From: Metabacillus kandeliae
GTDB lineage: Bacteria > Bacillota > Bacilli > Bacillales > Bacillaceae
Length of the DNA: 64,000 nucleotides
NCBI RefSeq assembly: GCF_021166585.1
Contig: NZ_JAJOZE010000001.1
Coordinates: 1,281,304-1,345,303, forward strand
Direction of reading: 5' to 3'
Below, piece by piece: positions 52,921-62,154 of this stretch (position 1 is its first letter; the number at the start of each line of letters is the position of its first letter). The position numbers and the translations under genes were made by a program. The notes under the pieces are model-generated. The model did no database searches, had not been told where the DNA came from, and saw nothing but the letters and a program-made list of their open reading frames with translations.

Positions 52921-53085
52921 GAAAAGCGGAAGCCGCTTGTTCAGCCCCGACAAGCGCTGGAGGAAAATCCCGAAAAGTCTGGTTTTGACTTTTTGGGATT
53001 TTTCGAAGCGACTCAGATCGGGCTAGGCGCTGGAGCTGGACAACGAAAAGCGCAAGCGCCTCGTTCAGCCCAGACAGCTGCTTGC
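52921..53085. repeat. Interspersed repeat, two copies flanking a 14-bp inverted repeat
   Basis: Copy 1 at 52921-52960 and copy 2 at 53045-53085 share GAAAAGCG.AAGC..CT.GTTCAGCCC.GACA. Between them, arms 52966-52979 and 52987-53000 form a 14-bp stem with one G-U pair. The pattern resembles short GC-rich intergenic repeats I recall from other Bacillaceae genomes. Confidence 0.7.
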
Positions 53086-53220
53086 AAAATCCCTAGCGAA
53101 TCATCTCCAAGATTCAAAGATCTCTCTTGGAAAACCTTCTGTTTGTATAAATTCTATTATGAGATAGTAAATTCCTCCAGAATTCTTTCCATTTAATTTT
53201 ATACTTTCAAAACCTTTGTG

Positions 53221-53249
53221 AACAATGAGTCCATATCATTGTTTTTTAC
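53221..53249 (+). terminator. Terminator-like hairpin upstream of ctaA
   Basis: Perfect 8-bp stem AACAATGA / TCATTGTT with a 7-base loop followed by TTTTT. No plus-strand gene lies upstream, so it may be an attenuator in a long ctaA leader or the end of a small RNA. Confidence 0.5.
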
Positions 53250-53409
53250 TGGTGATTTCCTTACAATCAGTATCGTGGCATCAGTCTTTTTTATATACTG
53301 TTTCCGAATGTGTTCCTGACAGTTCAATATTGCCGGAAAGCAGCCACTAAGAATTGAAATACTTTTACAGAAAACTGTAGAGATTTTTTAGATTGAGAAG
53401 GTGAAGAAA

Positions 53410-54357
53410 TTGAAACGAATATTTCAGCTGAAGCCAATTGCTGTCGTCTCAACAATCGTTCTGCTGCTCGTCCTTCTTGGCGGAGCTCTTGTAACGAAAA
53501 CAGGCTCAAGCCAAGGCTGCGGGGCATCCTGGCCTCTTTGCAACGGCAGCATTGTGCAAACAGTGATTACAAAAGAGCTGATTATTGAAGCTGCCCACAG
53601 GTTCGTCAGTTCATTAGCCGGGATTCTGGTGATTATCCTTGCAGTTCTTTCCTGGAGACGAATCGGCCATTTAAGAGAAACAAAGCTTTTGTCTATTCTA
53701 TCTGTGCTGTTTTTGATTGCGCAGGCCCTTTTAGGCGCTGCCGCTGTTGTATGGGGACAATCTCCTGCTATTAAAGCCCTTCATTTTGGCGTCTCACTTA
53801 TCTCTTTTGCCTCTGTATTGCTTTTGACTCTTCTAATATTTGAAGTAGATAAAAAATATGATGCCAAAGTGCTTATTGTAGACAGAAAAATGAGCTTTCA
53901 CGCGGTCGGCCTTTTAATTTATACGTATCTTGTCGTTTATACAGGTGCGCTCGTAAGACATAAAGGAGCAGGTGTTGCCTGCAGCGATGTGCCGTTTTGT
54001 TCAAATTCTTCGATCGGCATGCCTGAAACCATTCAGCAATGGGTCCAAATGGGACACAGAACAGCTGCATTGATTCTCTTTATCTGGATCGCCATTGCCT
54101 GCTATCATGCTGTTAAGCACCACAAGCATGAGAAAGTTCTGTATCACGGCTGGATTATTTCCATGGTCCTGATTACCCTTCAGGCTTTCACTGGCGCCAT
54201 GTCAGTACTTACACAGCTAAGCATGTTCTTCACCCTTGCCCATGGCTTTATCATTGCCTGCCTCTTCGGAGTTCTCAGCTACCTGGTTCTCCTCGTCACC
54301 CGGAACAAAGTGAATAAGCAGGCTAAAAAGGGTTCTGGCACAAAAGCTGCACTATAA
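53410..54357 (+). CDS. ctaA: Heme A synthase CtaA
   Basis: Oxidises the C8 methyl of heme O to make heme A for the caa3 oxidase, 315 residues, eight membrane spans in two four-helix halves. GGALVTKTGSSQGCGASWPLCNG near residue 24 carries the first conserved loop cysteines; AHRFVSSLAG, LHFGVSLISFASVLL and later GAGVACSDVPFCSN (second cysteine pair), MGHRTAALILF and LAHGFIIACLFG carry the heme-ligand histidines. TTG 53410 after GAAGGTG is preferred to GTG 53401 because the spacing is better and the N-terminus then matches the family. Confidence 0.96.
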   Translation: MKRIFQLKPIAVVSTIVLLLVLLGGALVTKTGSSQGCGASWPLCNGSIVQTVITKELIIEAAHRFVSSLAGILVIILAVLSWRRIGHLRETKLLSILSVLFLIAQALLGAAAVVWGQSPAIKALHFGVSLISFASVLLLTLLIFEVDKKYDAKVLIVDRKMSFHAVGLLIYTYLVVYTGALVRHKGAGVACSDVPFCSNSSIGMPETIQQWVQMGHRTAALILFIWIAIACYHAVKHHKHEKVLYHGWIISMVLITLQAFTGAMSVLTQLSMFFTLAHGFIIACLFGVLSYLVLLVTRNKVNKQAKKGSGTKAAL

Positions 54358-54360
54358 AAA

Positions 54361-54392
54361 AAGACCGCTGATTTTTTCAGCGGTTTTTTTTT
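54361..54392. terminator. Bidirectional terminator between ctaA and the photolyase gene
   Basis: Stem ACCGCTGA / TCAGCGGT with a 5-base T loop and runs of A and T on the two sides. Confidence 0.88.
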
Positions 54393-54428
54393 GCTTTATA
54401 TTAATTTGCCTTCTTTCTTTAAGACAAG

Positions 54429-55844
54429 CTATGCCTTGAAAAAATCGATCGCCCTTTTCCGCTGCACAGCATGGTTAATCTCCGGAACAGGATAGTCCCG
54501 TCCTATGACAATACCCGCTTTCTCTTGCTCCTGTTCACTCATTTTCCACGGTTCGTGAATGAGGGCTGCCGGCACTTGCTTCAGCTCTGGCACATATTTT
54601 TTGATATATTCTCCGTCTCTATCAAATTTTTTTGACTGCGTAACTGGGTTAAAAACACGAAAGTAAGGAACGGCATCTGTGCCGACAGATGCTGCCCACT
54701 GCCATCCTCCGATGTTTGAGCTTGCTTCATAATCAACAAGCTGCCTGGCAAAATATGCTTCTCCAAGCCTCCAGTCAATCAAATAATCCTTTGTTAGGAA
54801 AGAAGCCGTCAGCATCCTCATCCTGTTATGCATCCATCCTTCTTCATTCAGCTGCCTCATGGCTGCATCAATAATGGGAAAGCCTGTTTTTCCTTGTGCC
54901 CATTGCTCAAATTGCTGCTCATTTTTGTTCCAATCAAGAGACTGATAGTTTTCACTGAATTCCTTATCAGAAATGGATGGAAAGTGCACGAGAATGCTAT
55001 GGTAAAAATCGCGCCATGCCAGTTCTTTCATAAACGTTTCTTTTGAGCTGCCCAAATCTTCTTCCTGAAGAACAGCTGCGATCACGGTTCTGGGCGAAAG
55101 CATTCCTGTTTTTAAAAATCTGGAAATTCTGCTCGTTCCATCTTCAGCCGGGTAATCACGGCTGCTTTCATAATCATTAAGCTTGTGCTGCACAAAGTGA
55201 AGCAGTTGCTTTCTTGCTGCTTTTTCGCCAAACTCCCATTTTTCCATCGCGCTGCCAGCGTACTTTTCCAGTTGCTGCAGCCCTTTATCAGGACGTTCTG
55301 CCGGCCTTTTCACCGCCTGCTTCAGTTCGTCAAATACAATGTGATAGGGCTTCGTAAACTTTTCTGCCCGCCATTTTTTATAATACGGTGTAAATACTTT
55401 ATATACTGCAGAATCTGATTTTTTTATTTCCTCTGCGCCATGCAGAAAAGCATCCTGGTATTGAAAAACTTGTATGCCTTCTGCCTGAAGCATTTGGGTT
55501 GTTTCCACATCCCGCGCTTTTCCAAAGCCTGTTTCATCCCCATTGAAAAATAAAGCAGAAATGCCTTGCTCGCTTTTTAAAAACTTCCGGAATGCTTTTT
55601 CATGATCTCCAACAAATACAGCAAGCTCTGTCCCAAGCTTTTTCAGCCTTTCATGAAAATGCAGCACGGTTCCTGCAAAATGCTCGTGTCTAAGTCCTGA
55701 AGAATTTTTAAATAACGAAGGATTAAGCTGAAATACAAAGATTAATCTGGCTCTTTCTTCTCTGCAATAAGACAGTGCATGATAAAGTGCCGTATTATCC
55801 TGAAAGCGAAAATCCCTTCTCACCCACATAACAGCTGTTTTCAA
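54429..55844 (-). CDS. phr: Deoxyribodipyrimidine photolyase (class I CPD)
   Basis: 471 residues. N-terminal antenna domain (AVMWVRRDFRFQDNTALYHAL at the start) and C-terminal FAD domain with ELAWRDFYHSILVHFP near residue 280, GFPIIDAAMRQLNEEGWMHNR near 325, EASSNIGGWQWAASVGTDAVPYFRVFNP near 385 and the final EPWKMSEQEQEKAG. Repairs cyclobutane pyrimidine dimers with blue light. TTG start 55844 after GAGGGTG. An extra gene between ctaA and pycA relative to B. subtilis 168, which lacks a photolyase. Confidence 0.93.
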   Translation of the reverse strand: MKTAVMWVRRDFRFQDNTALYHALSYCREERARLIFVFQLNPSLFKNSSGLRHEHFAGTVLHFHERLKKLGTELAVFVGDHEKAFRKFLKSEQGISALFFNGDETGFGKARDVETTQMLQAEGIQVFQYQDAFLHGAEEIKKSDSAVYKVFTPYYKKWRAEKFTKPYHIVFDELKQAVKRPAERPDKGLQQLEKYAGSAMEKWEFGEKAARKQLLHFVQHKLNDYESSRDYPAEDGTSRISRFLKTGMLSPRTVIAAVLQEEDLGSSKETFMKELAWRDFYHSILVHFPSISDKEFSENYQSLDWNKNEQQFEQWAQGKTGFPIIDAAMRQLNEEGWMHNRMRMLTASFLTKDYLIDWRLGEAYFARQLVDYEASSNIGGWQWAASVGTDAVPYFRVFNPVTQSKKFDRDGEYIKKYVPELKQVPAALIHEPWKMSEQEQEKAGIVIGRDYPVPEINHAVQRKRAIDFFKA

Positions 55845-55943
55845 ACGATCACCCTCTTTCCCTCTCCTCATCGTATTAAATTGCTTTGTGAAAATCTAAC
55901 TTCAATATGCCACCCGGAAGACCGTTCGTTCAGCTCCATCGTA

Positions 55944-55972
55944 AAAAAAGAGACCGGGTAACCCGGTCTCTT
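55944..55972 (-). terminator. Terminator of pycA
   Basis: Perfect 11-bp stem AAGAGACCGGG / CCCGGTCTCTT with a 3-base loop, then seven T on the minus strand. Confidence 0.9.
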
Positions 55973-55982
55973 CCTTTTCAGC

Positions 55983-58900
55983 CTATTCTTTTTCTATTTC
56001 AATTAATAAATCGCCGGTTTGGATCGGCTCTCCATCTGCGGCGTGTATTTCTTTTACAGTTCCAGCAAATGGCGCCTGCACGGTTGTTTCCATTTTCATT
56101 GCTTCCGTGATCATTAAGTGATCGCCTTTTTTGACTTTATCGCCTTTTTTGACTGCCGCTCTGATAACAGTACCCGGCATGGAAGCACCAATGTGGGATG
56201 GATTGGTTTTATCCGCTTTTGGTTTCGATGCGACGGCTGATTTGATGCTTTCATCTTTAATGACAATTTCACGCGACTGTCCGTTCAGCTCAAAATAGAT
56301 GACCCTTGTTCCATCAGCCTGCGCCTCTCCAACGGAAACAAGCTTCACAAACAGCGTTTTCCCTTTTTCGATCTCCACTTCAATTTCTTCACCAAGCACC
56401 ATTCCGTAAAGGAATGTCGGTGTATCAAGAACAGAGATGTCGCCGAATTCTTCCATCGTTTTTAAGTAATCAAGCAGCACCTTCGGATAAAGGGAATACG
56501 TTATTTTTTCAAAAGCCGTTACAGGCCTGCCGACAGCTTGGAAAAGCTCCTGTTCGATTTCGCCGAAATCGGCTGGCTTCAGCAATTCACCCGGTCTAAC
56601 TGTAATGGCTTCCCTGCCCTTTAAGATAACCTGCTGCAGCCTTTCCGGAAATCCTCCATGAGGCTGGCCAAGATAGCCTTCAAACATTTCTATAACAGAA
56701 TCCGGGAAATCCATTCCATCGCCTTTTTCTAAAATGTCCTGTTCAGAAAGGCTGTTCTGCACCATAAAGAGCGCCATGTCTCCGACCACTTTGGAAGAAG
56801 GTGTTACCTTTACAATATCCCCAAACATGTCATTGACCCGCCTGTACATTTTCTTTACTTCGTTCCATCGATTTTCAAGACCGACAGCTTTAGCCTGCTG
56901 CTGGAGGTTGCTGTATTGTCCTCCTGGCATTTCATGTTCATAAACTTCTGTATGCGGAGCTACCATGCCGCTTTCAAAGTCATGGTAATACTTCCTGACA
57001 TCTTCCCAGTACATAGAAAGCTGCTCGAACGCGTCCACATCTATGTCAGGCTGTCTTTCCATTCCGTTCATTGCATAGTACAGGCTGTTCGCACCAGGCT
57101 GAGATGTAAGGCCAGCCATTGAACCGACCGCAGTGTCGACAATGTCCGCTCCTGCTTCTATTGCTTTGGCATACATGAAAATTCCATTCCCGCTTGTATC
57201 ATGTGTGTGAAGATGAATCGGAAGGTCCACCGTATCCTTAAGCGCTGAGATGAGCTCATAGGCTGCCTGAGGCTTCAGCAGTCCAGCCATGTCTTTAATG
57301 CCGAGTATATGAGCTCCTGCCTTTTCCAGATCTTTTGCCATATTCTGATAATAATTCAAATCATACTTCCGTCTTGTTGGATCTAATATATCACCCGTAT
57401 AGCAAATGGCTGCTTCCGCCACTTTTCCTGAGTCCCGTACTGCCTGAATGGCAAGTTCCATGCCTTTCACCCAGTTCAGGCTGTCAAAGATTCTGAACAC
57501 ATCAATTCCGGTCTGGGCTGACTGCTGGACGAACTCTTTAATGACGTTGTCGGGATAATTTTTGTAGCCGACAGCGTTTGAAGACCTCAGCAGCATTTGA
57601 AAGAGAACATTCGGTATCTCTTTTCTAAGTGAAATAAGCCGTTCCCAAGGATCTTCCTTTAAAAATCTGTACGATACATCAAATGTCGCTCCGCCCCACA
57701 TCTCAAAGGAAAAAAGATTGTGCTGAAGACGAGCTGAAGCATCTGCAATCTGTTTTAAATCCTTAGTCCGCACCCGTGTTGCAAGAAGAGACTGATGAGC
57801 ATCTCTGAAGGTCGTATCTGTTAACAGAGCGCTTTGCTGCTCTTTCACCCATTCTGCCAGCCCTTTAGCTCCGCGCTGTTCAAGAATTTGCTTTGTACCG
57901 TTTTGAGGCGGTTCCTGATGGCTTAATTTAGGAATCACCGGTATGTCAAAATCAGGCTTTGGCTTTTTTTCAATGCCTGGAAATCCATTAATCGTTACAT
58001 TCCCAATGTAGGTCAGCATTTTCGTGCCGCGGTCTTTTCCTTTTGGAAAAATAAACAATTCAGGTGTTGTATCAATAAAAGAGGTGTCATATTCACCTGA
58101 AAGAAATTTATCATGCTTGACGACATTCTCAAGAAAAGGAATATTTGTTTTCAGACCCCTGATTCGGAATTCTTTTAAATTCCGAACCATTTTTGATGCA
58201 GCCTGGTCGAATGTCATTGCCCAAGTTGAAACCTTAACAAGCAGAGAATCATAGTAAGGTGTGATGACAGCACCCTGGAATCCGTTCCCTGCATCAAGCC
58301 TTACGCCGAAGCCTCCGCCTGATCGGTAAGCCATAATCCTGCCAGTATCAGGCATAAATTGATTCAGAGGATCCTCTGTCGTCACCCTTGACTGGATAGC
58401 AAATCCATTGGTTTTGATTTCCTCCTGCTTTGGAATGCCGACTTCATTGCTATGTATGGATTGTCCTTCAGCAATTCTAAGCTGCGTCTGCACAATATCA
58501 ACACCAGTAATCATTTCAGTTATCGTATGTTCAACCTGAACCCTTGGATTTACTTCTATAAAGTAAAATTCCTCTCCGGAAACTAAAAATTCTACTGTGC
58601 CTGCATTGACGTATTGGACATTCACGGCAAGCTTGACAGCTGCTTCGCAAATTTTCAACCGAAGCTCATCACTCAGAGAAACGCTCGGGGTTACCTCAAC
58701 TACTTTTTGATGGCGGCGCTGGACAGAACAGTCTCTCTCGTACAAATGAACAATATTCCCATGCTTATCGCCGATGATCTGCACCTCAATGTGCTTCGGG
58801 TTTTCAATCAGCTTTTCCACATAAACAAGATCGCTTCCGAAGGCTGCCTTTGCTTCTGATTTCGCACGGTCATACGATTCCTTTGCTTCGGTTTCGTCTT

Positions 58901-59423
58901 TAACGATCCGCATGCCCCTTCCGCCGCCGCCAAGAGCCGCTTTAATGATGAAAGGGTAGCCATGCAAAGAGCCAAAACGTTCTGCATCCTGGAAACTGTC
59001 AATTGGACCGCTGCTTCCTGGAATAACAGGAATTTCAGCAAGCTCAGCCTGCTTGCGGGCCTTTACTTTGTCTCCAAACATATCCAAATGCCTTGTTTCA
59101 GGGCCAATGAAAAGAATTCCCTCTTCTTCGCATCTTTTCGCGAATTGAAGGTTTTCTGATAAAAATCCGTAACCGGGATGGATCGCATCTACCTCATTGT
59201 TTTTCGCAATCTCAATAATTCCTTCAATATCGAGGTAGGCGTCAATCGGTTTTTTTCCTTCACCGACCAGATAAGCTTCGTCGGCTTTAAAACGATGGTA
59301 GCTGCCTGAGTCTTCTTTCGAATAAATGGCAACTGTACGGATATTAAGCTCTGTGCACGCCCGGAAAACCCGGATCGCAATTTCTCCCCTATTGGCAACT
59401 AAAACCTTTTGGATATTTTTCAA
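55983..59423 (-). CDS. pycA: Pyruvate carboxylase
   Basis: 1146-residue multidomain enzyme making oxaloacetate for the TCA cycle. Order: biotin carboxylase (1-455; ANRGEIAIRVFRAC, KAALGGGGRGMRIV, RDCSVQRRHQKVVEVTPS), carboxyltransferase (about 530-800; TTFRDAHQSLLATRVRT, EMWGGATFDVSYRFLKEDPWERL, LPIHLHTHDTSGNG), allosteric linker, and biotin carrier at the C-terminus (ITEAMKMETTVQAPF with the biotinylated Lys about 35 residues from the end). TTG start 59423 after GGGGAGGAAC. Separate transcript with terminator at 55944-55972. Confidence 0.98.
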   Translation of the reverse strand: MKNIQKVLVANRGEIAIRVFRACTELNIRTVAIYSKEDSGSYHRFKADEAYLVGEGKKPIDAYLDIEGIIEIAKNNEVDAIHPGYGFLSENLQFAKRCEEEGILFIGPETRHLDMFGDKVKARKQAELAEIPVIPGSSGPIDSFQDAERFGSLHGYPFIIKAALGGGGRGMRIVKDETEAKESYDRAKSEAKAAFGSDLVYVEKLIENPKHIEVQIIGDKHGNIVHLYERDCSVQRRHQKVVEVTPSVSLSDELRLKICEAAVKLAVNVQYVNAGTVEFLVSGEEFYFIEVNPRVQVEHTITEMITGVDIVQTQLRIAEGQSIHSNEVGIPKQEEIKTNGFAIQSRVTTEDPLNQFMPDTGRIMAYRSGGGFGVRLDAGNGFQGAVITPYYDSLLVKVSTWAMTFDQAASKMVRNLKEFRIRGLKTNIPFLENVVKHDKFLSGEYDTSFIDTTPELFIFPKGKDRGTKMLTYIGNVTINGFPGIEKKPKPDFDIPVIPKLSHQEPPQNGTKQILEQRGAKGLAEWVKEQQSALLTDTTFRDAHQSLLATRVRTKDLKQIADASARLQHNLFSFEMWGGATFDVSYRFLKEDPWERLISLRKEIPNVLFQMLLRSSNAVGYKNYPDNVIKEFVQQSAQTGIDVFRIFDSLNWVKGMELAIQAVRDSGKVAEAAICYTGDILDPTRRKYDLNYYQNMAKDLEKAGAHILGIKDMAGLLKPQAAYELISALKDTVDLPIHLHTHDTSGNGIFMYAKAIEAGADIVDTAVGSMAGLTSQPGANSLYYAMNGMERQPDIDVDAFEQLSMYWEDVRKYYHDFESGMVAPHTEVYEHEMPGGQYSNLQQQAKAVGLENRWNEVKKMYRRVNDMFGDIVKVTPSSKVVGDMALFMVQNSLSEQDILEKGDGMDFPDSVIEMFEGYLGQPHGGFPERLQQVILKGREAITVRPGELLKPADFGEIEQELFQAVGRPVTAFEKITYSLYPKVLLDYLKTMEEFGDISVLDTPTFLYGMVLGEEIEVEIEKGKTLFVKLVSVGEAQADGTRVIYFELNGQSREIVIKDESIKSAVASKPKADKTNPSHIGASMPGTVIRAAVKKGDKVKKGDHLMITEAMKMETTVQAPFAGTVKEIHAADGEPIQTGDLLIEIEKE

Positions 59424-59493
59424 CGTTTTGTTCCTCCCCTAAGTCAAGTTAATTAGTATGACACATTCATGATTAGTATAGCAGATTGTATGC

Positions 59494-60708
59494 CTAATTT
59501 GACAGTGGCTTTTGTTTAGGAAATTGCACGTTTTTTACATTGCTTGCTTCAGGCTCTTTAGCAGGGTATTTTCGTTTGAAATTGGCAAACATGGAAATGT
59601 TCACAAGAATTCCCATCGCAATCATCAATAACAGCATGGAAGAACCGCCATAGCTGATAAAAGGCAAGGTCACGCCGGTAATTGGAATCAATCCGCTCAT
59701 GCCGCCAAGGTTCACTAATGCCTGAATGGCAAGCATGCTTGAAATGCCGACGGCCATAAGAGTACCGAAAGGATCCTGGCACTTTCTTGCGACCGCAAAG
59801 CCTTTTAAAATAATGAAAGTGAGCAGCGCCAAAATCGCAAGAACACCTGGAGCACCGAGCTCTTCAGAAACGACAGCCATGATAAAATCTGTATGGGATT
59901 CAGGCAAGTAGCCGTATTTTTGGACACTGTTTCCGAGACCAAGACCAGTTACACCTCCGGAACCGATCGCGTAAAGCGAATTAACGAGCTGATAGCCGTC
60001 ACCCTGTTCCGTTTTAAAAGGCTCCATAAAACCGGTAAACCGCGAGATCCGCTCAGGGGTGAAAATGCTGCCGGATTTAAAGATTAAAATAGGAGAAACC
60101 AAGAGCAGGCAAAGCCCCCCAAGAACAATAATTCTCATAATGTTTTTTCTTCCGATGCCTGAACACACAATAATGGAGACAGCCAAAAGCGAAATGATAA
60201 TGGCCGTTCCAAGGTCAGGCTGAATGATCACACAGAGGATGATCCCCGCTGCATACGCCAGAGGCGGGACAACCGCTTTTCCAAAATGATGAAGATAAGG
60301 CTGCTTTTTTTCAAAAATAGCAGACATATAAATGATCACTGCCAGCTTCGCAAATTCTGCGGGCTGGAGTTTCATGCCGAATAATTTAAACCAGCTCTGG
60401 GCTCCTCCTGCGGCTGATCCGACGACAAATAAAGCAAGCAGCACAGCAAATGAACCAAAAAATAGAATTTTCAAAAATCTGCTGTTTAAGTAGGCCCTGT
60501 AAGGAAACGCCGCTAGAACCAAAAATATTGCCGTACTAGCCAGAACTGTCAGCAGCTGCTTTCTGAAAAAGAAATCGCTGTCTGTCCCATATCTTTCCAC
60601 TGCCGTTATCATACTGGAACTGTACACCATGACCACTCCAATGCCGCAAAGAAGAAAAATTGCCGCAATCAGAGAATAATCATAGGATTTTAATATTTTT
60701 TTTAACAT
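59494..60708 (-). CDS. ftsW: SEDS-family septal glycan polymerase FtsW
   Basis: 404 residues, ten spans; septal peptidoglycan polymerase paired with PBP2B. GVVMVYSSSMITAVERYGTDSDFFFRKQ near residue 23, SWFKLFGMKLQPAEFAKLAVI near 105, QPDLGTAIIIS near 162 and VTLPFISYGGSSMLLLM near 360. It sits next to pycA, outside the dcw cluster, as in B. subtilis, where the gene was ylaO. The C-terminal extension after the last span is longer than in SpoVE, its paralogue at 13047-14147. Confidence 0.96.
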   Translation of the reverse strand: MLKKILKSYDYSLIAAIFLLCGIGVVMVYSSSMITAVERYGTDSDFFFRKQLLTVLASTAIFLVLAAFPYRAYLNSRFLKILFFGSFAVLLALFVVGSAAGGAQSWFKLFGMKLQPAEFAKLAVIIYMSAIFEKKQPYLHHFGKAVVPPLAYAAGIILCVIIQPDLGTAIIISLLAVSIIVCSGIGRKNIMRIIVLGGLCLLLVSPILIFKSGSIFTPERISRFTGFMEPFKTEQGDGYQLVNSLYAIGSGGVTGLGLGNSVQKYGYLPESHTDFIMAVVSEELGAPGVLAILALLTFIILKGFAVARKCQDPFGTLMAVGISSMLAIQALVNLGGMSGLIPITGVTLPFISYGGSSMLLLMIAMGILVNISMFANFKRKYPAKEPEASNVKNVQFPKQKPLSN

Positions 60709-61022
60709 CGCATCTCTTCCTTATTTTTCGTTGTCGATCTTACTATTCATTTTTGAAGAAAAAAATCCTTCATTTAAAGCTGCCGCTAAAAAGCTTGTCC
60801 GATGGCTGAACAGAGCAAAAACAGATAAAGAGGCTTTCTGATCCAACGGCAGTCAGCCTTTTTTTAAATATGGAAGCAGCTTTATCTGCAGTGCCTGCAG
60901 GCCTTCTTAAATGTTATCAAGGATAGTTCTGATTCACAATGCAGGATTTTGAAATTCGGGAGTTTTTTCGCTTAAAATAAAAAAACTCAAACCATTTTCA
61001 TCAACAGTTTGAGTTGTTTCCG
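60709..61022. other. Region between ftsW and ylaN
   Basis: No gene. Contains the ylaN terminator (60978-61014), a short hairpin at 60830-60866 with T7 on the plus strand and no gene to serve, and a CTGCAG-GCA-CTGCAG direct repeat near 60880-60900. I find no convincing ftsW promoter. Confidence 0.5.
60978..61014 (-). terminator. Terminator of ylaN
   Basis: Stem ACTCAAAC / GTTTGAGT with a 14-base loop and a run of seven T on the minus strand. Confidence 0.75.
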
Positions 61023-61304
61023 TTATTTCCTTGTAAAAGCCTCATGAAGGGCTGATAATTCCTGTTCCAGACTGCCGAGTAATAATTTGCCTTCGCTTTC
61101 TTCAATAAGGCCAAGGCGGACGGCGAAATCAATTTCTCTGGACAGGCCGAACATTTGCGTATCTAAAACCTCTTCATAAAGAGGACATTGAGGCATTGTC
61201 AAGTTGTCCATCTGTACTTTTATTAACTTCATGATCTTTTCAGCATCTGCTTTCAGCAGAGCGTGGGCTTTTTCCCGATGATCGATCGCAATCTCAGAAG
61301 CCAA
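61023..61304 (-). CDS. ylaN: DUF1507 family protein YlaN
   Basis: 93-residue helical protein. [61 protein letters not shown] is highly conserved in Firmicutes. Essential under some conditions in B. subtilis and S. aureus, where it has been connected to iron homeostasis through the regulator Fur. ATG 61304 after GGAGGGATTC. Confidence 0.95.
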   Translation of the reverse strand: MASEIAIDHREKAHALLKADAEKIMKLIKVQMDNLTMPQCPLYEEVLDTQMFGLSREIDFAVRLGLIEESEGKLLLGSLEQELSALHEAFTRK

Positions 61305-61485
61305 ATGAATCCCTCCGTTCCCGAGCGATTACCTTTAATCTATCTATTAATATTAAAGGCTTTAGGATAAAAATGCAAGAAGATTATGCCGCTCAAGCGG
61401 CAGTTTCAATAGTCAAAAACTGGGCTGCAGCATGAATGTTCGACATCTTCAGCAGATGGTCTGCTTTATTTGTATTTTCTCTCCC

Positions 61486-61514
61486 ATGACAAAGATTTTA
61501 AAAAGGATTATACT
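61486..61514 (+). promoter_or_regulatory. sigma-A promoter of ylaL
   Basis: ATGACA (61486-61491), 17-bp spacer, TATACT (61509-61514); both boxes match five of six. The transcript would begin about 15 bases before the start codon. Confidence 0.75.
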
Positions 61515-61536
61515 GTTTTTTATAGGGAGTGATGGC

Positions 61537-62034
61537 GTGAACGATATTCTGTTTATTAGCGGCAAGGTAAAATATAAGATCACCCTTGATCCGGGAGTAT
61601 GGATATTTGACGATCGAAAAGTTGATTTAACCGCTTACTTTGAATCAAGCAGGCAGGAAGAAGATCAGCTGGAACAATATAAGAAAAATATTTCTTCTCA
61701 TTGGGACAGGGAAATCATGGAGGGTGCCGTTTTTCCTCCTACATTAAAAACAGAGCGGAAGTTTGAGAAAGAAAAGATTCTTCATGGAACCTTCGGAATT
61801 TCTTTGAAGCCGTTCCTGGATAACGCAGAACCATTAGAAGGTGCATCAAGCGCTGCTTTTTTAACTCCGGACGGGGTGACAACCCTGACACTAGAAGAAG
61901 CAAAATCAGCTATTCTTGCTTTCAGTCTGGATGGAAAGCCGCTTAAGAAGGATGGTCCTGTTCATCTTTATTTTGGCGACGGAAGCAACAAAGATCAGCC
62001 ACTTACACAAGTGAATGAAATTCACATTCTGTAG
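61537..62034 (+). CDS. ylaL: YlaL family protein
   Basis: 165 residues from GTG 61537 after AGGGAGTGATGG. NDILFISGKVKYKITLDPGVWIFDDRKVDLTAYF at the N-terminus and PFLDNAEPLEGASSAAFLTPDGVTTLTLEEAKSA further on are what I associate with Bacillus YlaL. Sometimes labelled peptidyl-prolyl isomerase without experimental basis. Soluble, mostly beta in look. The 35 in-frame codons upstream cross the promoter and are excluded. Confidence 0.82.
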   Translation: MNDILFISGKVKYKITLDPGVWIFDDRKVDLTAYFESSRQEEDQLEQYKKNISSHWDREIMEGAVFPPTLKTERKFEKEKILHGTFGISLKPFLDNAEPLEGASSAAFLTPDGVTTLTLEEAKSAILAFSLDGKPLKKDGPVHLYFGDGSNKDQPLTQVNEIHIL

Positions 62035-62048
62035 TGGGGGAAATAAGC

Positions 62049-62077
62049 GCCGCCGGTCCTGGACAGGCGGCTTTTTT
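62049..62077 (+). terminator. Terminator of ylaL
   Basis: GC stem GCCGCC / GGCGGC with an 11-base loop that can pair internally, followed by six T. Confidence 0.85.
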
Positions 62078-62110
62078 AAGCAAACAATAATCAATTAATT
62101 CCGATATAAG

Positions 62111-62143
62111 AAAGACCGGCCGTCATATAAACGGCCGGTCTTT
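62111..62143. terminator. Terminator of phoH, bidirectional
   Basis: Perfect 13-bp stem AAAGACCGGCCGT / ACGGCCGGTCTTT with a 7-base loop. Confidence 0.88.
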
Positions 62144-62154
62144 TTATTCTCTAT

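Larger units (their letters stand above)
52644..53409. other. 765-bp ctaB/ctaA intergenic region with repeats and possible ResD sites
   Basis: No credible gene. Near ctaB: small hairpin TGCTGC / GCAGCA (52670-52688) and a TATGAT -10 candidate. At 52826-52896: three TTTGTGA-like boxes resembling ResD sites. At 52921-53085: two copies of an interspersed repeat with a long inverted repeat between them. At 53221-53243: hairpin AACAATGA / TCATTGTT followed by T6 on the plus strand, 167 bp before ctaA. The 67-codon plus-strand frame at 52993-53196 lies in repeat sequence. Confidence 0.6.

Noticed and set aside
52993-53196. 67-codon plus-strand frame between ctaB and ctaA
   Set aside because: Lies inside the interspersed repeat copies; no ribosome site or family.
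60830-60866. Hairpin followed by T7 on the plus strand near ftsW
   Set aside because: Stem is short and imperfect and there is no plus-strand gene upstream; probably chance.
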